Position numbers and translations under genes: made by a program. Positions 1 through 6,090 of a DNA stretch of 34,365 nt are shown one piece after another (position 1 is the stretch's first letter; the number at the start of each line of letters is the position of its first letter). The notes below the pieces were generated by a model that searched no databases, was not told the DNA's origin, and worked only from the letters and a program-made list of their open reading frames with translations. The DNA is from a virus: positions 1-34,365 of the IMG/VR virus record IMGVR_UViG_3300032242_001142. One strand, written 5' to 3'.

Positions 1-1
1 C

Positions 2-64
2 GCCAAAATTGCGCCACATCAGATTAACAAAAAAATGTTTGTCATCAACATTGATGAGCCTTGA
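2..64 (+). CDS. 3' end of an unidentified small gene (partial)
   Basis: The reading frame beginning at base 2 is open from the window edge to a TGA at 62-64 and ends with the peptide KKMFVINIDEP. It is too short to identify. A second frame (codons from base 3) is open to a TAA at 87-89, one base before the next ATG. That frame is the one that would join the right-edge gene if the molecule were circular, so which frame is coding is unresolved. Confidence 0.3.
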   Translation, partial: AKIAPHQINKKMFVINIDEP

Positions 65-90
65 ACTTTCACTTTCTAAAATCAAATAAA

Positions 91-348
91 ATGACAATCG
101 AACAAATAAAACAAGCAGCAAAAGTATTGTTTGCTTTAACAGAAATCGAAGGGTTAGAGATGAAGGACGTGGAAAACATGGGTTTTGTTTATCTAAATGA
201 AAATCAAATTTCTTACTCAAAAACTAAAGTTTTGAGAGATGAAGAAAAATTTTGGGATAGCATCAATCACATGGCAATTACTGCCGATGAGATTTTCGAT
301 AAATTAATGATTCATTTGTACGAAGATGAAACCATTGAACAAAATTAA
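91..348 (+). CDS. Small unknown early phage protein (85 aa)
   Basis: I do not recognise this protein. It is acidic and predicted mostly helical, with an N-terminal stretch (MTIEQIKQAAKVLFAL) and an acidic C-terminus (DEIFDKLMIHLYEDETIEQN). The ATG at 91 is preferred over a TTG at 61 because an A-rich leader (AAATCAAATAAAATG) lies just ahead of it, as with most genes here. It begins a run of small tightly packed genes leading to the methyltransferases, so an accessory early function is likely but not shown. Confidence 0.6.
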   Translation: MTIEQIKQAAKVLFALTEIEGLEMKDVENMGFVYLNENQISYSKTKVLRDEEKFWDSINHMAITADEIFDKLMIHLYEDETIEQN

Positions 349-355
349 AACCCCT

Positions 356-544
356 ATGCTCGAAGAAATCAAAAATTACGTTGAGAAATCAAACGAATTA
401 CGGCTGCAATCATCAATACTTTTGCTCTATTACACAAATCCAAAATCAACTGCAAAAGAATTTCACGACCAGCGAAATAAAGTGAAGCAGTTGGTTGAAG
501 AACAATACAAATGCTTTAAACAAATTGAATATTTACTACAATGA
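356..544 (+). CDS. Small unknown helical protein (62 aa)
   Basis: This is a short, mainly helical, charged protein without a recognisable domain. The ATG at 356 lies 7 bases after the previous stop. An ATG at 326 in the same frame would add 10 residues and overlap the upstream gene by 23 bases, so the start is uncertain. Its TGA overlaps the ATG of the next gene (ATGA at 541-544), which indicates translational coupling in the early operon. Confidence 0.55.
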   Translation: MLEEIKNYVEKSNELRLQSSILLLYYTNPKSTAKEFHDQRNKVKQLVEEQYKCFKQIEYLLQ

Positions 545-771
545 CAAACAACGATTTAATCACATTAGTTTTACAAGCTGCAAAGAATGCAGAGGTAGAA
601 ATTTTTGAAGTAGGCGAACTATCAATAAGCTATTTTGGCTTTAAAATCAGATTGATTGGCGAAGTATCAGGTACTTCATTTGGCAGCAAAAAAGACTTTG
701 AAAATTACGAGTTTGTTTATGCAGCAATTTTAAAAGAAAAACAATTATTAATTGAAATAACAACAAAATAA
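541..771 (+). CDS. Small unknown protein (76 aa)
   Basis: Function is unknown. The sequence alternates short beta-prone stretches (VEIFEVGELSISYFGFKIRL) with a lysine-rich C-terminus. It overlaps the preceding gene by 4 bases and ends 6 bases before the methyltransferase at 778, so it is almost certainly co-transcribed with it. Nothing links it specifically to DNA modification. Confidence 0.55.
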   Translation: MTNNDLITLVLQAAKNAEVEIFEVGELSISYFGFKIRLIGEVSGTSFGSKKDFENYEFVYAAILKEKQLLIEITTK

Positions 772-777
772 AAAAAT

Positions 778-1605
778 ATGATTTACAGAGACCATTTTCA
801 AAATTACAAACGCTATACAATTCCAAAAGCACAATTGATTATAGCTGACATTCCTTATAATTTAGGAAATAACGCTTATGCTTCAAATCCTGCTTGGTAT
901 AAAGACGGAGACAATAGCAATGGCGAAAGTGTTTTAGCTGGTAAAAGTTTCTTTGATACTGATGAAGATTTTAGACCTGCCGAGTTTATGCACTTTTGCT
1001 CAACTATGCTAAAATCTGAAAGCAAACCTAAAAAAGTTGAAGGAGAAGCAAGGCAAAAAGGCGATGCACCTTGTATGATTATATTTTGTGCTTTTGACCA
1101 ACAAATGTATTTGATTGAATTAGCTAAAAGATACGGACTGAATAATTATATAAACTTGGTTTTTCGCAAAAACTTTTCTGCTCAAGTGCTAAAAGCAAAT
1201 ATGAAGGTAGTAGGTAATTGCGAATATGGTTTGATTTTATACAGAGATAGACTGCCAAAATTTAGAAATAATGGCAAAATGATTTTTAATTGTATGGACT
1301 GGCCAAGAGATGGAGAAAGCGAAAAAATACACCCAACTCAAAAACCTGTTGAATTATTGAAAAGACTAATTGAAATATTCACAGATGAAGGAGATGTAGT
1401 AATTGACCCTTGTGCTGGTAGTGGTTCTACAATTGTAGCTGCTGAAAGAATGAATAGAAAAGGTTTTGGATTTGAGATTAAGAAAGAGTTCTGGACTAAG
1501 GCAAACCAATGGATTGAAGAAGAAAAACAAGCCAAAAAAGATATTGCAGAATTTGGATTTGATAAGTCTAAAATGGAGAAGTCTAATTTAACGCTGTGGT
1601 CTTAA
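778..1605 (+). CDS. Beta-class DNA methyltransferase (N6-adenine or N4-cytosine)
   Basis: This enzyme should transfer a methyl group from S-adenosylmethionine to the exocyclic amino group of adenine or cytosine in phage DNA, probably to evade host restriction. The catalytic motif IV reads DIPYN (residues 24-28) and lies N-terminal. HPTQKP (from about residue 185) and the SAM-binding motif DPCAGSGST (from about residue 210) follow near the C-terminus. The order IV-X-I defines the beta class. Motif IV has isoleucine where DPPY normally has its first proline. There is no neighbouring restriction enzyme, so it is an orphan. The gene ends just before a long inverted repeat (1609-1745) that separates it from a second methyltransferase. 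The class is clear from the motifs; the target base and recognition site cannot be read from them. Confidence 0.9.
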   Translation: MIYRDHFQNYKRYTIPKAQLIIADIPYNLGNNAYASNPAWYKDGDNSNGESVLAGKSFFDTDEDFRPAEFMHFCSTMLKSESKPKKVEGEARQKGDAPCMIIFCAFDQQMYLIELAKRYGLNNYINLVFRKNFSAQVLKANMKVVGNCEYGLILYRDRLPKFRNNGKMIFNCMDWPRDGESEKIHPTQKPVELLKRLIEIFTDEGDVVIDPCAGSGSTIVAAERMNRKGFGFEIKKEFWTKANQWIEEEKQAKKDIAEFGFDKSKMEKSNLTLWS

Positions 1606-1608
1606 AAT

Positions 1609-1745
1609 GGCTTATAACGATAGGGCTTGCCGCAGGTAGGGAATTTGAAAAACTAAAGAACAAATAACAGATGAAGCAAAATAGAATTACAACAGCCGAA
1701 ATTACGAACGTCAGCCCTACTTGCGGCAAGCCCCTTGTTATGGGC
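1609..1745 (+). repeat. Long imperfect inverted repeat, attC-like cassette boundary
   Basis: The left arm (1609-1641) contains GGGCTTGCCGCAGGTAGGG. The right arm (1715-1745) contains CCCTACTTGCGGCAAGCCC. They pair over about 31 bases with a few mismatches and enclose about 73 bases. The outer ends also pair: GCTTATAAC on the left against GTTATGGGC on the right, like the simple boxes at the outer ends of an integron attC site. The right outer box contains the in-frame ATG at 1740 of the second methyltransferase. An ordinary terminator is unlikely because the loop is long and no T-run follows. The attC reading is inference, because the outer boxes do not fit RYYYAAC/GTTRRRY exactly. Confidence 0.6.
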
Positions 1746-2468
1746 AGTACGGTTTATTTAGGCGATTGTGTCGAACTGATGAAAAAATATAAAGATGGTC
1801 ATTTTGATTTGGCTATTGTCGATGTTCCTTATGGTATTGATGTTGCAAATATGGCTTTTTTGAAAGAGGTAAAAACAACTGTAAAGCAAAAAAACGGCAC
1901 TCGTTTAAATGGCAATACAAATAAGAAAGTACACACTTTTAAAGATTGGGACAAAGAACCACCGCAACAGGAATATTTTGACGAACTAAAAAGAATTTCA
2001 AGGCATCAAATAATATTTGGAATTGAATATGTGAATTGGATTGGAGTAGGTAGTGGTAGAATAAAATGGAACAAAGGTGTTGCTGAAGGTATGAGTTTCA
2101 AAAAATATGAATTGGCTTATTGCTCAATGATTGATTATGAAATGGAATTGCCTTTATTATGGGCTGGAATGTGCCAAGCAAAAAGCCTAAGTGAGTCAAT
2201 GACACAACAAGGGAATAAGAAGCTAAATGAAAAGAGAATACACCCTTGCCACAAGCCTATAATGTTGTATGATAAATTGCTTTTAGAATTTGGATTTAAA
2301 GGAATGAAAGTAATTGATACACATTTAGGAAGTGGAAGCAGTCGAATTTCATCTGATAGATTTGGGGTTTCTGAATTTGTCGGAATTGAAATAGATAATG
2401 AACACTTTAACGACCATCAAAAGAGGTGGTCAATTTATAAAAGTCAGCCGAAATTAGCACTATGGTAG
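1671..2468 (+). CDS. Second beta-class DNA methyltransferase
   Basis: Motif IV is DVPYG (residues 51-55 of the long form). A HPCHKP motif and a SAM-binding DTHLGSGSS motif (around residue 215) follow, giving the beta-class order again. As in the upstream enzyme, the first proline of the canonical DPPY is replaced, here by valine. Two starts are possible. ATG 1671 adds 23 residues encoded across the inverted repeat. ATG 1740 gives MGSTVYLGDCVELMKKY, which resembles how compact methyltransferases of this class usually begin. I list the longer form but regard 1740 as a serious alternative. The two methyltransferases differ in sequence and probably in specificity. No restriction gene is nearby. 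Confidence 0.88.
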   Translation: MKQNRITTAEITNVSPTCGKPLVMGSTVYLGDCVELMKKYKDGHFDLAIVDVPYGIDVANMAFLKEVKTTVKQKNGTRLNGNTNKKVHTFKDWDKEPPQQEYFDELKRISRHQIIFGIEYVNWIGVGSGRIKWNKGVAEGMSFKKYELAYCSMIDYEMELPLLWAGMCQAKSLSESMTQQGNKKLNEKRIHPCHKPIMLYDKLLLEFGFKGMKVIDTHLGSGSSRISSDRFGVSEFVGIEIDNEHFNDHQKRWSIYKSQPKLALW

Positions 2469-2476
2469 TATTACGG

Positions 2477-2509
2477 CTAACTACTGGATTGCTGCAAACA
2501 AGTAGTTAA
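2477..2509 (+). repeat. Hairpin after the second methyltransferase
   Basis: CTAACTACT (2477-2485) can pair with AGTAGTTAA (2501-2509) around a 15-base loop, with one mismatch at the outer end. There is no following T-run, so it is a poor intrinsic terminator. Its place at the downstream end of the methyltransferase makes it a candidate second boundary of a cassette-like insertion, but the repeat is short. Confidence 0.4.
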
Positions 2510-2528
2510 TCACTATAATAAAATCAAT

Positions 2529-2819
2529 GTGTTTGAGAAATTACAAAATATTGCAAGTGAACCGATATTTATTGCCTTTGGCATCAAATATTACCCGTAT
2601 CATTTCTTTGATGCTGACTTTAATTTGTATCAAATATCACATTGCCCAAGACAAAGAACCTTACCAACAAAAAAGTTGGCGAAAGTGAAAATTGGGAGGT
2701 GTAGGGGTTTTAAAATTGATAGCCGATTTGTGAGTTTAAGCAGCTTGCAAGTAAAAATATTTGCAACAACGAAAGTGATTTTACCAATAGAAATGAAGGA
2801 CAATTTTTGTCCATTTTAA
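2529..2819 (+). CDS. Unknown basic protein (96 aa), GTG start
   Basis: I do not recognise this protein. The N-terminus is aromatic-rich (IKYYPYHFFDADFNLYQ) and is followed by a strongly basic central region (PRQRTLPTKKLAKVKIGR), which suggests nucleic-acid contact but does not prove it. The only sensible start is GTG at 2529. An ATG at 2527 in another frame opens a 53-codon alternative that ends near 2690. The composition looks coding, and the frame stays open up to the next gene, so I favour it with moderate confidence. Confidence 0.45.
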   Translation: MFEKLQNIASEPIFIAFGIKYYPYHFFDADFNLYQISHCPRQRTLPTKKLAKVKIGRCRGFKIDSRFVSLSSLQVKIFATTKVILPIEMKDNFCPF

Positions 2820-2836
2820 ATAAAAATAACAGCAAA

Positions 2837-3007
2837 ATGAAAAATCAAATTGAAACATGGCAGCAACGCCACAGAATTTATGAAATGGCTTGGAAACGGA
2901 ATTTAAAAGTCAATGATGATGCAGCTAAATTCTATTGGCAACAAATGATTGTGTGCCTTGATAAATTAGCAGAATATTTTACCCTACCTGAAAATTTATT
3001 CGCATGA
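2837..3007 (+). CDS. Small unknown helical protein (56 aa)
   Basis: This short protein has a tryptophan-rich, helical N-terminal half (KNQIETWQQRHRIYEMAWKR) and no known domain. ATG 2837 follows an A-rich leader; a start at 2807 in the same frame would overlap the preceding gene. Its stop overlaps the ATG of the next gene (ATGA, 3004-3007), so both are probably translated together. Confidence 0.55.
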   Translation: MKNQIETWQQRHRIYEMAWKRNLKVNDDAAKFYWQQMIVCLDKLAEYFTLPENLFA

Positions 3008-3213
3008 AAGACCTAATCGTAATAATCATTTCAGCGTTAGCAGGGATTTCATTGTTCGCATTAATCATGTGTTGTTTGCAGCTAACTATTTGGGCTGCTG
3101 AATATTTACTGCTCATTAATAATAGTACGCATAAATGGGTTCGGCAGTACAATGCTATGAATGGCAAATGGTACTGGGCAAGAGTTGAACGTTCTACCAC
3201 ACAAAGCGTTTGA
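3004..3213 (+). CDS. Small single-pass membrane protein (69 aa)
   Basis: A long hydrophobic stretch (about residues 3-38, beginning LIVIIISALAGISLFALIM) should span the inner membrane, leaving a short basic tail with several Trp and Tyr residues. The function is unknown; possibilities include a superinfection or host-takeover factor. It overlaps the previous gene by 4 bases and is the last gene before a 175-base gap holding a promoter, so it probably closes the first early operon. Confidence 0.6.
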   Translation: MKDLIVIIISALAGISLFALIMCCLQLTIWAAEYLLLINNSTHKWVRQYNAMNGKWYWARVERSTTQSV

Positions 3214-3327
3214 GGGTGTGTGGGTTGTTTTTATAGAGGTTCTGCGATTGATGGGAGTTGGTCGCAGAAACAAAAATAAAAGTTCTTTAAATGTTTTTCA
3301 ACAAAAAAGAAAATAGTTTTAAAATTA

Positions 3328-3359
3328 TTTGGAAATTCTATTTTCGCAACATATCTTTG
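3328..3359 (+). promoter_or_regulatory. Bacteroidetes-type promoter for the recombination operon
   Basis: TTTG (3328-3331) and TATCTTTG (3352-3359) are separated by exactly 20 bases, a full match to the Bacteroidetes consensus TTTG-N19-21-TANNTTTG. The next ATG is at 3389, giving a leader of roughly 25 bases. The upstream flank (A-rich, then AATAGTTT and TTTGGAAATT) is shared with the promoter at 33878. The rest of the gap at 3214-3327 shows no gene or obvious structure. Confidence 0.85.
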
Positions 3360-3388
3360 CAATCAATTCAAAAATAAACAATAACAAC

Positions 3389-3598
3389 ATGAAAATCGAA
3401 ATCAAAAAAACAACAAGACCAAACGGCAGTATTTTTTATGCTGCTTACAAAGAAGATGAAACAACATTCATTGGTGGCACTTGCACATTTGTAACAAGCA
3501 GCACAAATGATGAACAAGCAATTGCAGAGGTCGAAATGGCTGCAAGAAATTATTTAACTAAACCAATCGTTGAAACAGTTAAAACAATCGAAATTTAA
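3389..3598 (+). CDS. Small unknown early protein (69 aa)
   Basis: This is the first gene behind the 3328 promoter. The protein looks like a small beta-sheet unit (MKIEIKKTTRPNGSIFYAAY) followed by a helix with repeated Glu and Ala. I recognise no domain. The ATG at 3389 follows an A-rich leader; an apparent earlier start at 3329 lies inside the promoter and is rejected. Three bases separate it from the Rad52-like gene, so the two are probably co-expressed. Confidence 0.65.
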   Translation: MKIEIKKTTRPNGSIFYAAYKEDETTFIGGTCTFVTSSTNDEQAIAEVEMAARNYLTKPIVETVKTIEI

Positions 3599-3600
3599 TT

Positions 3601-4176
3601 ATGAGCAACCAATTAACAACAAACAAAAGGCAACTACCAGTATTAAATGACCTTTATCAGGATATTGAGTTGGCAGCACGAAACAGCGAATTAAATGTTT
3701 TGCTAAATCAACAACCGAAATTAGATTGGATAAAACAAAACAAATTTGCCAACAATACTAATTACTTGCCAATTGAGAAAGTAGAATATTTACTTACATC
3801 AATTTTCCTTTCATGGAGGCTCGAAATCAAAGAAGTAACTGTAATAGCTAATTCAGTTGTGGTTTGCGTTCGGTTGCACATTCAATCGCCGATAACAGGC
3901 GAATGGGATTGGCAAGATGGTATCGGTGCTGCACCAATCCAAACCAAAAGCGGCGCACCTGCAACAGACTTTTCACAAGTGCAAACATCAGCAGTGCAAA
4001 TGGCAGCACCAGCAGCAGAAAGTTATGCTTTAAAAGATGCTGCTGAAAAGTTGGGTAAACTATTCGGTAAAGATTTAAACCGAAAAGATGTGATAGAAAT
4101 TGCACCGCAAATGCAAAATAAAGCAGACGCATTAAATGACAAACTAAATAAATTAAAGGAGGCATCAAATGGGTAA
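3601..4176 (+). CDS. Rad52-like single-strand annealing protein (putative)
   Basis: This probably binds resected DNA ends and anneals complementary strands during phage recombination. The support is indirect. The middle of the protein has beta-strands typical of annealing proteins (YLLTSIFLSWRLEIKEVTV, about residues 63-81). The C-terminal half has ESYALKDAAEKLGKLFGKDL, the kind of segment seen in Rad52-like phage annealing proteins. The next gene encodes a YqaJ-type exonuclease, the standard partner of such annealing proteins. The two genes overlap by 8 bases. The length (191 aa) suits the family. The exact family (Rad52, RecT or Erf) would need profile comparison. Confidence 0.6.
   Translation: MSNQLTTNKRQLPVLNDLYQDIELAARNSELNVLLNQQPKLDWIKQNKFANNTNYLPIEKVEYLLTSIFLSWRLEIKEVTVIANSVVVCVRLHIQSPITGEWDWQDGIGAAPIQTKSGAPATDFSQVQTSAVQMAAPAAESYALKDAAEKLGKLFGKDLNRKDVIEIAPQMQNKADALNDKLNKLKEASNG
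4155..4162 (+). promoter_or_regulatory. Unusual strong Shine-Dalgarno-like site
   Basis: AAAGGAGG lies 6 bases before the ATG at 4169. Nearly all other genes here have A-rich leaders with no such site, as is usual in Bacteroidetes. It lies within the codons for LKEA of the upstream gene, so it may be coincidence. If real, it would give the exonuclease independent initiation despite overlapping the upstream gene. Confidence 0.4.
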
Positions 4177-4831
4177 TTTATTTGAAGCGCAAGCCGATTG
4201 GCTGCAACAAAGATGCGGCAAAATAACTGCATCTGAAGTTTGGAAATTGATGGAAAAAGGTCGCAATGGTGAATACTTTGGCAAAGGTGCAAAAACATAC
4301 ATCAAACAGAAAGTAGCTGAAATATTGACTTTGGAAATTGTAAACGGTGGCAGGTCGAACATGGTTGCAATGGAATGGGGTTCAGCACATGAATTTGAAG
4401 CGGTACAGCGATTTGAAAAAGAAAAAGGTTTGTCGGTTGATTATTACGGCGGCGCAAATCCGAAGTTTTTTGAACTCGATGAATTTAGCGGCGGCAGTCC
4501 TGATGGATTAACCGAAGATGCAATTATAGAAGTCAAATGCCCTTTCAATAGCGGCGAACATATCAGCCATTTAGAACTGCAAACCGATATGGATTTGCTC
4601 GATTATGCACCTGAATACTACTGGCAAATGCAAATGAATATGTTAGTGTGCAAAAAGTCAAAAGGTTGGTTTATTTCTTTCGATGGAAGGTTTGCAGACG
4701 ATAAACTGCAAATTCACATCATCGAAGTACCTGCCAACGAAGAAAATATTAATAAGCTAAAAGAACGAATTAACGAAGCCGAAAAGCAAATGAACACTAC
4801 AATCGGACTTCTTCGTGGTATTGAAATTTAA
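4169..4831 (+). CDS. YqaJ-like viral exonuclease (PD-(D/E)XK family)
   Basis: This should be a lambda-exonuclease-type enzyme that resects double-strand ends, producing single strands for the annealing protein encoded just upstream. Motifs fit the YqaJ family. They are RCGKITASEV near the N-terminus, MEWGSAHEFEAVQRFE for the conserved GxxxE helix, GGSPDGL with the active-site Asp, IEVKCPF with the E-x-K pair (near residue 120), and YYWQMQMNML with the following Gln. At 220 residues it has the usual family length and appears intact. The gene overlaps its partner and has a strong ribosome-binding-like site ahead of it. Confidence 0.88.
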   Translation: MGNLFEAQADWLQQRCGKITASEVWKLMEKGRNGEYFGKGAKTYIKQKVAEILTLEIVNGGRSNMVAMEWGSAHEFEAVQRFEKEKGLSVDYYGGANPKFFELDEFSGGSPDGLTEDAIIEVKCPFNSGEHISHLELQTDMDLLDYAPEYYWQMQMNMLVCKKSKGWFISFDGRFADDKLQIHIIEVPANEENINKLKERINEAEKQMNTTIGLLRGIEI

Positions 4832-4842
4832 GAACTTAATTT

Positions 4843-5226
4843 ATGCAAACAACAAATCAAAAACTAATAGGCAGCTATTTGCACCAACTATTGAATCATG
4901 CTGCAATGTTGCGGATATACAGCGAATATTTTTCACAAGCCACATCGGATAAGAACATTCGGCATATTACAAAGCAGATGGATAGCAATATTATTGTAGG
5001 CATTGAAAAGTTATGTGCTGCAATTGGTAACAAAGAACTTAAATCGTTTGCAGATAGAAAGATTGTCGAGAGCCAAAGGATGCTCGATTTGATGGAAATA
5101 ATGGAGTTATGCAGCAGGTTGAATGAAGAAAGCATTTCGATAGTTGCAGAAAGTTTAAAAGTACAATTGAAACCAATTTTAGACGAAGAAACCAAAATGA
5201 TGAATAACCATGACCGACCTATTTAA
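4843..5226 (+). CDS. Unknown all-helical protein (127 aa)
   Basis: The entire sequence is predicted helical with regular hydrophobic spacing, perhaps a helical bundle. I see no catalytic motif or membrane segment. It lies 11 bases after the exonuclease and overlaps the following gene by 17 bases, so it belongs to the recombination/early operon. A role as a structural or regulatory accessory is possible but unproven. Confidence 0.65.
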   Translation: MQTTNQKLIGSYLHQLLNHAAMLRIYSEYFSQATSDKNIRHITKQMDSNIIVGIEKLCAAIGNKELKSFADRKIVESQRMLDLMEIMELCSRLNEESISIVAESLKVQLKPILDEETKMMNNHDRPI

Positions 5227-5539
5227 CCAACCCAGCAGCTACTACAACACGAACAACGAAAGCGGCGAAAATTTGGAAAAAAGCAAAGCGAAATCAGAAA
5301 GTCAGGAAGCGGATATTAAAATACTTTTTGAATGTAAATCGCTGCCAAATGGAATTACTGCCGATGAAATTTTGCAGTCGGATTATTTTAAAAATTCGCA
5401 AATTCCTATCACATCAATTCGCAGGGCATTAACCAACCTTTGCGGCGAAAAATGGTTCTGCTTTTTGGTGAAATCCGATACTATGCGAATGGGAAATTAT
5501 GGCAAATTAACTCATGCTTATAAAATCAGAAGCAAGTAA
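5210..5539 (+). CDS. Small winged-helix-like protein (109 aa)
   Basis: The N-terminal 35 residues are polar and probably disordered. The remainder (ADEILQSDYFKNSQIPITSI, then RRALTNL and MGNYGKLTHAYKI) has the pattern of a winged helix-turn-helix: a helix, a recognition-type helix containing SIRRAL, and a beta wing. It may bind DNA and regulate early genes or assist replication. The assignment rests on pattern alone. Its stop overlaps the region where a start-less coding frame begins. Confidence 0.6.
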   Translation: MTDLFNQPSSYYNTNNESGENLEKSKAKSESQEADIKILFECKSLPNGITADEILQSDYFKNSQIPITSIRRALTNLCGEKWFCFLVKSDTMRMGNYGKLTHAYKIRSK

Positions 5540-5541
5540 AA

Positions 5542-5709
5542 ATTATTTCCTGCACCGATAAATCAAATTGGTATGCAACTAAAATAGGGCAAATTTTTGA
5601 TTGTGATAAGCCAACAAAAGAAAGTACAATGGTAAATGTTAAAGTGTTTACTGCTGCAAAAACTTTTGTATGGCGAGTAGTTGAGCGAAAAGATTGCGAA
5701 CTATTATAA
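5542..5709 (+). pseudogene. Coding-like frame without a usable start codon
   Basis: The frame from 5524 to the TAA at 5707-5709 is open and protein-like (SNWYATKIGQIFDCDKP, then VNVKVF and FVWRVVERKDCELL). The Trp-Tyr pair and the closing WRV...DCE segment resemble small phage proteins. No ATG, GTG or TTG occurs before an ATG at 5629, which would leave only 26 residues. Either translation starts at ATT (5542 or 5545) or the gene has lost its start. It directly follows the winged-helix gene in the -1 frame, but I see no slippery site at the junction. Confidence 0.45.
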
Positions 5710-5729
5710 AAAATAAATTCAACAAAACA

Positions 5730-5761
5730 CTTGCAAAATTAAGATTGAGTGCTTATTTTTG
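5730..5761 (+). promoter_or_regulatory. Near-consensus promoter ahead of a structured RNA
   Basis: CTTG (5730-5733), 20 bases, then TATTTTTG (5754-5761) matches the Bacteroidetes promoter except for one base in the upstream box. The next ATG is over 100 bases away (5866). The long leader between is the structured element annotated at 5766-5862, so this promoter probably makes either a small RNA or an attenuated mRNA for the replication genes. Confidence 0.7.
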
Positions 5762-5765
5762 CAGC

Positions 5766-5862
5766 CTATTATAATTCGTATGCGACACGAAATGAAATTA
5801 TCTTATTGCCCTTTTGAACGTAAGCAGGTCGCATCTGCCGAAATTCTTTAGGGCTTTTTTAT
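5766..5862 (+). ncRNA. Candidate small RNA or attenuator with possible pseudoknot
   Basis: The stretch ends in a terminator-like fold: GCCCT (5808-5812) pairs with AGGGC (5850-5854), immediately followed by TTTTTT (5855-5860). Inside it GAA (5816-5818) can pair with TTC (5844-5846), and GCAG (5824-5827) with CTGC (5835-5838). The 7-base loop of that inner hairpin, GTCGCAT (5828-5834), is the exact complement of ATGCGAC at 5780-5786, so a pseudoknot could form. A promoter lies just upstream. It could be a roughly 95-base small RNA or a leader that controls the gene at 5866. It matches no RNA family I can name, and the individual helices are short. Confidence 0.5.
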
Positions 5863-5865
5863 TTT

Positions 5866-6090
5866 ATGCCAGTAGATAAAATTTTTAGGGTTTATACAGA
5901 AAGTTCTGAAACCTATTTAACAGCTTATGTTAATTCATCAAATGAACTTTATATTGGTGCTGGGAATATAGTAGGTACCAATGATACAGGATTGCCAATG
6001 TTTGAAGGTTTTACAATTTTAAGCAAAGAAGATGCAATAGAATTTAGAAAGGAGTTATCTAAATTAATTAAAGAAATGGGCGATGAATAG
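5866..6090 (+). CDS. Small unknown protein (74 aa)
   Basis: The protein starts 5 bases after the T-run of the structured RNA, so its expression may depend on read-through of that element. The sequence looks like a small beta-sheet domain (KIFRVYTESSETYLTAYV) with a C-terminal helix (KEDAIEFRKELSKLIKEM). No domain is recognised. It overlaps the replication-protein gene by 8 bases, placing it at the head of the replication operon. Confidence 0.6.
   Translation: MPVDKIFRVYTESSETYLTAYVNSSNELYIGAGNIVGTNDTGLPMFEGFTILSKEDAIEFRKELSKLIKEMGDE

Noticed and set aside
1642-1714. Rho-independent terminator between the two methyltransferases
   Set aside because: The paired arms are separated by 73 bases and no T-run follows, unlike an intrinsic terminator. 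The cassette-boundary reading fits the shape better.
2527-2691. Alternative 53-codon frame starting with ATG at 2527
   Set aside because: It ends early and is less protein-like than the longer GTG frame at 2529. Neither can be proven, so only the longer one is listed.
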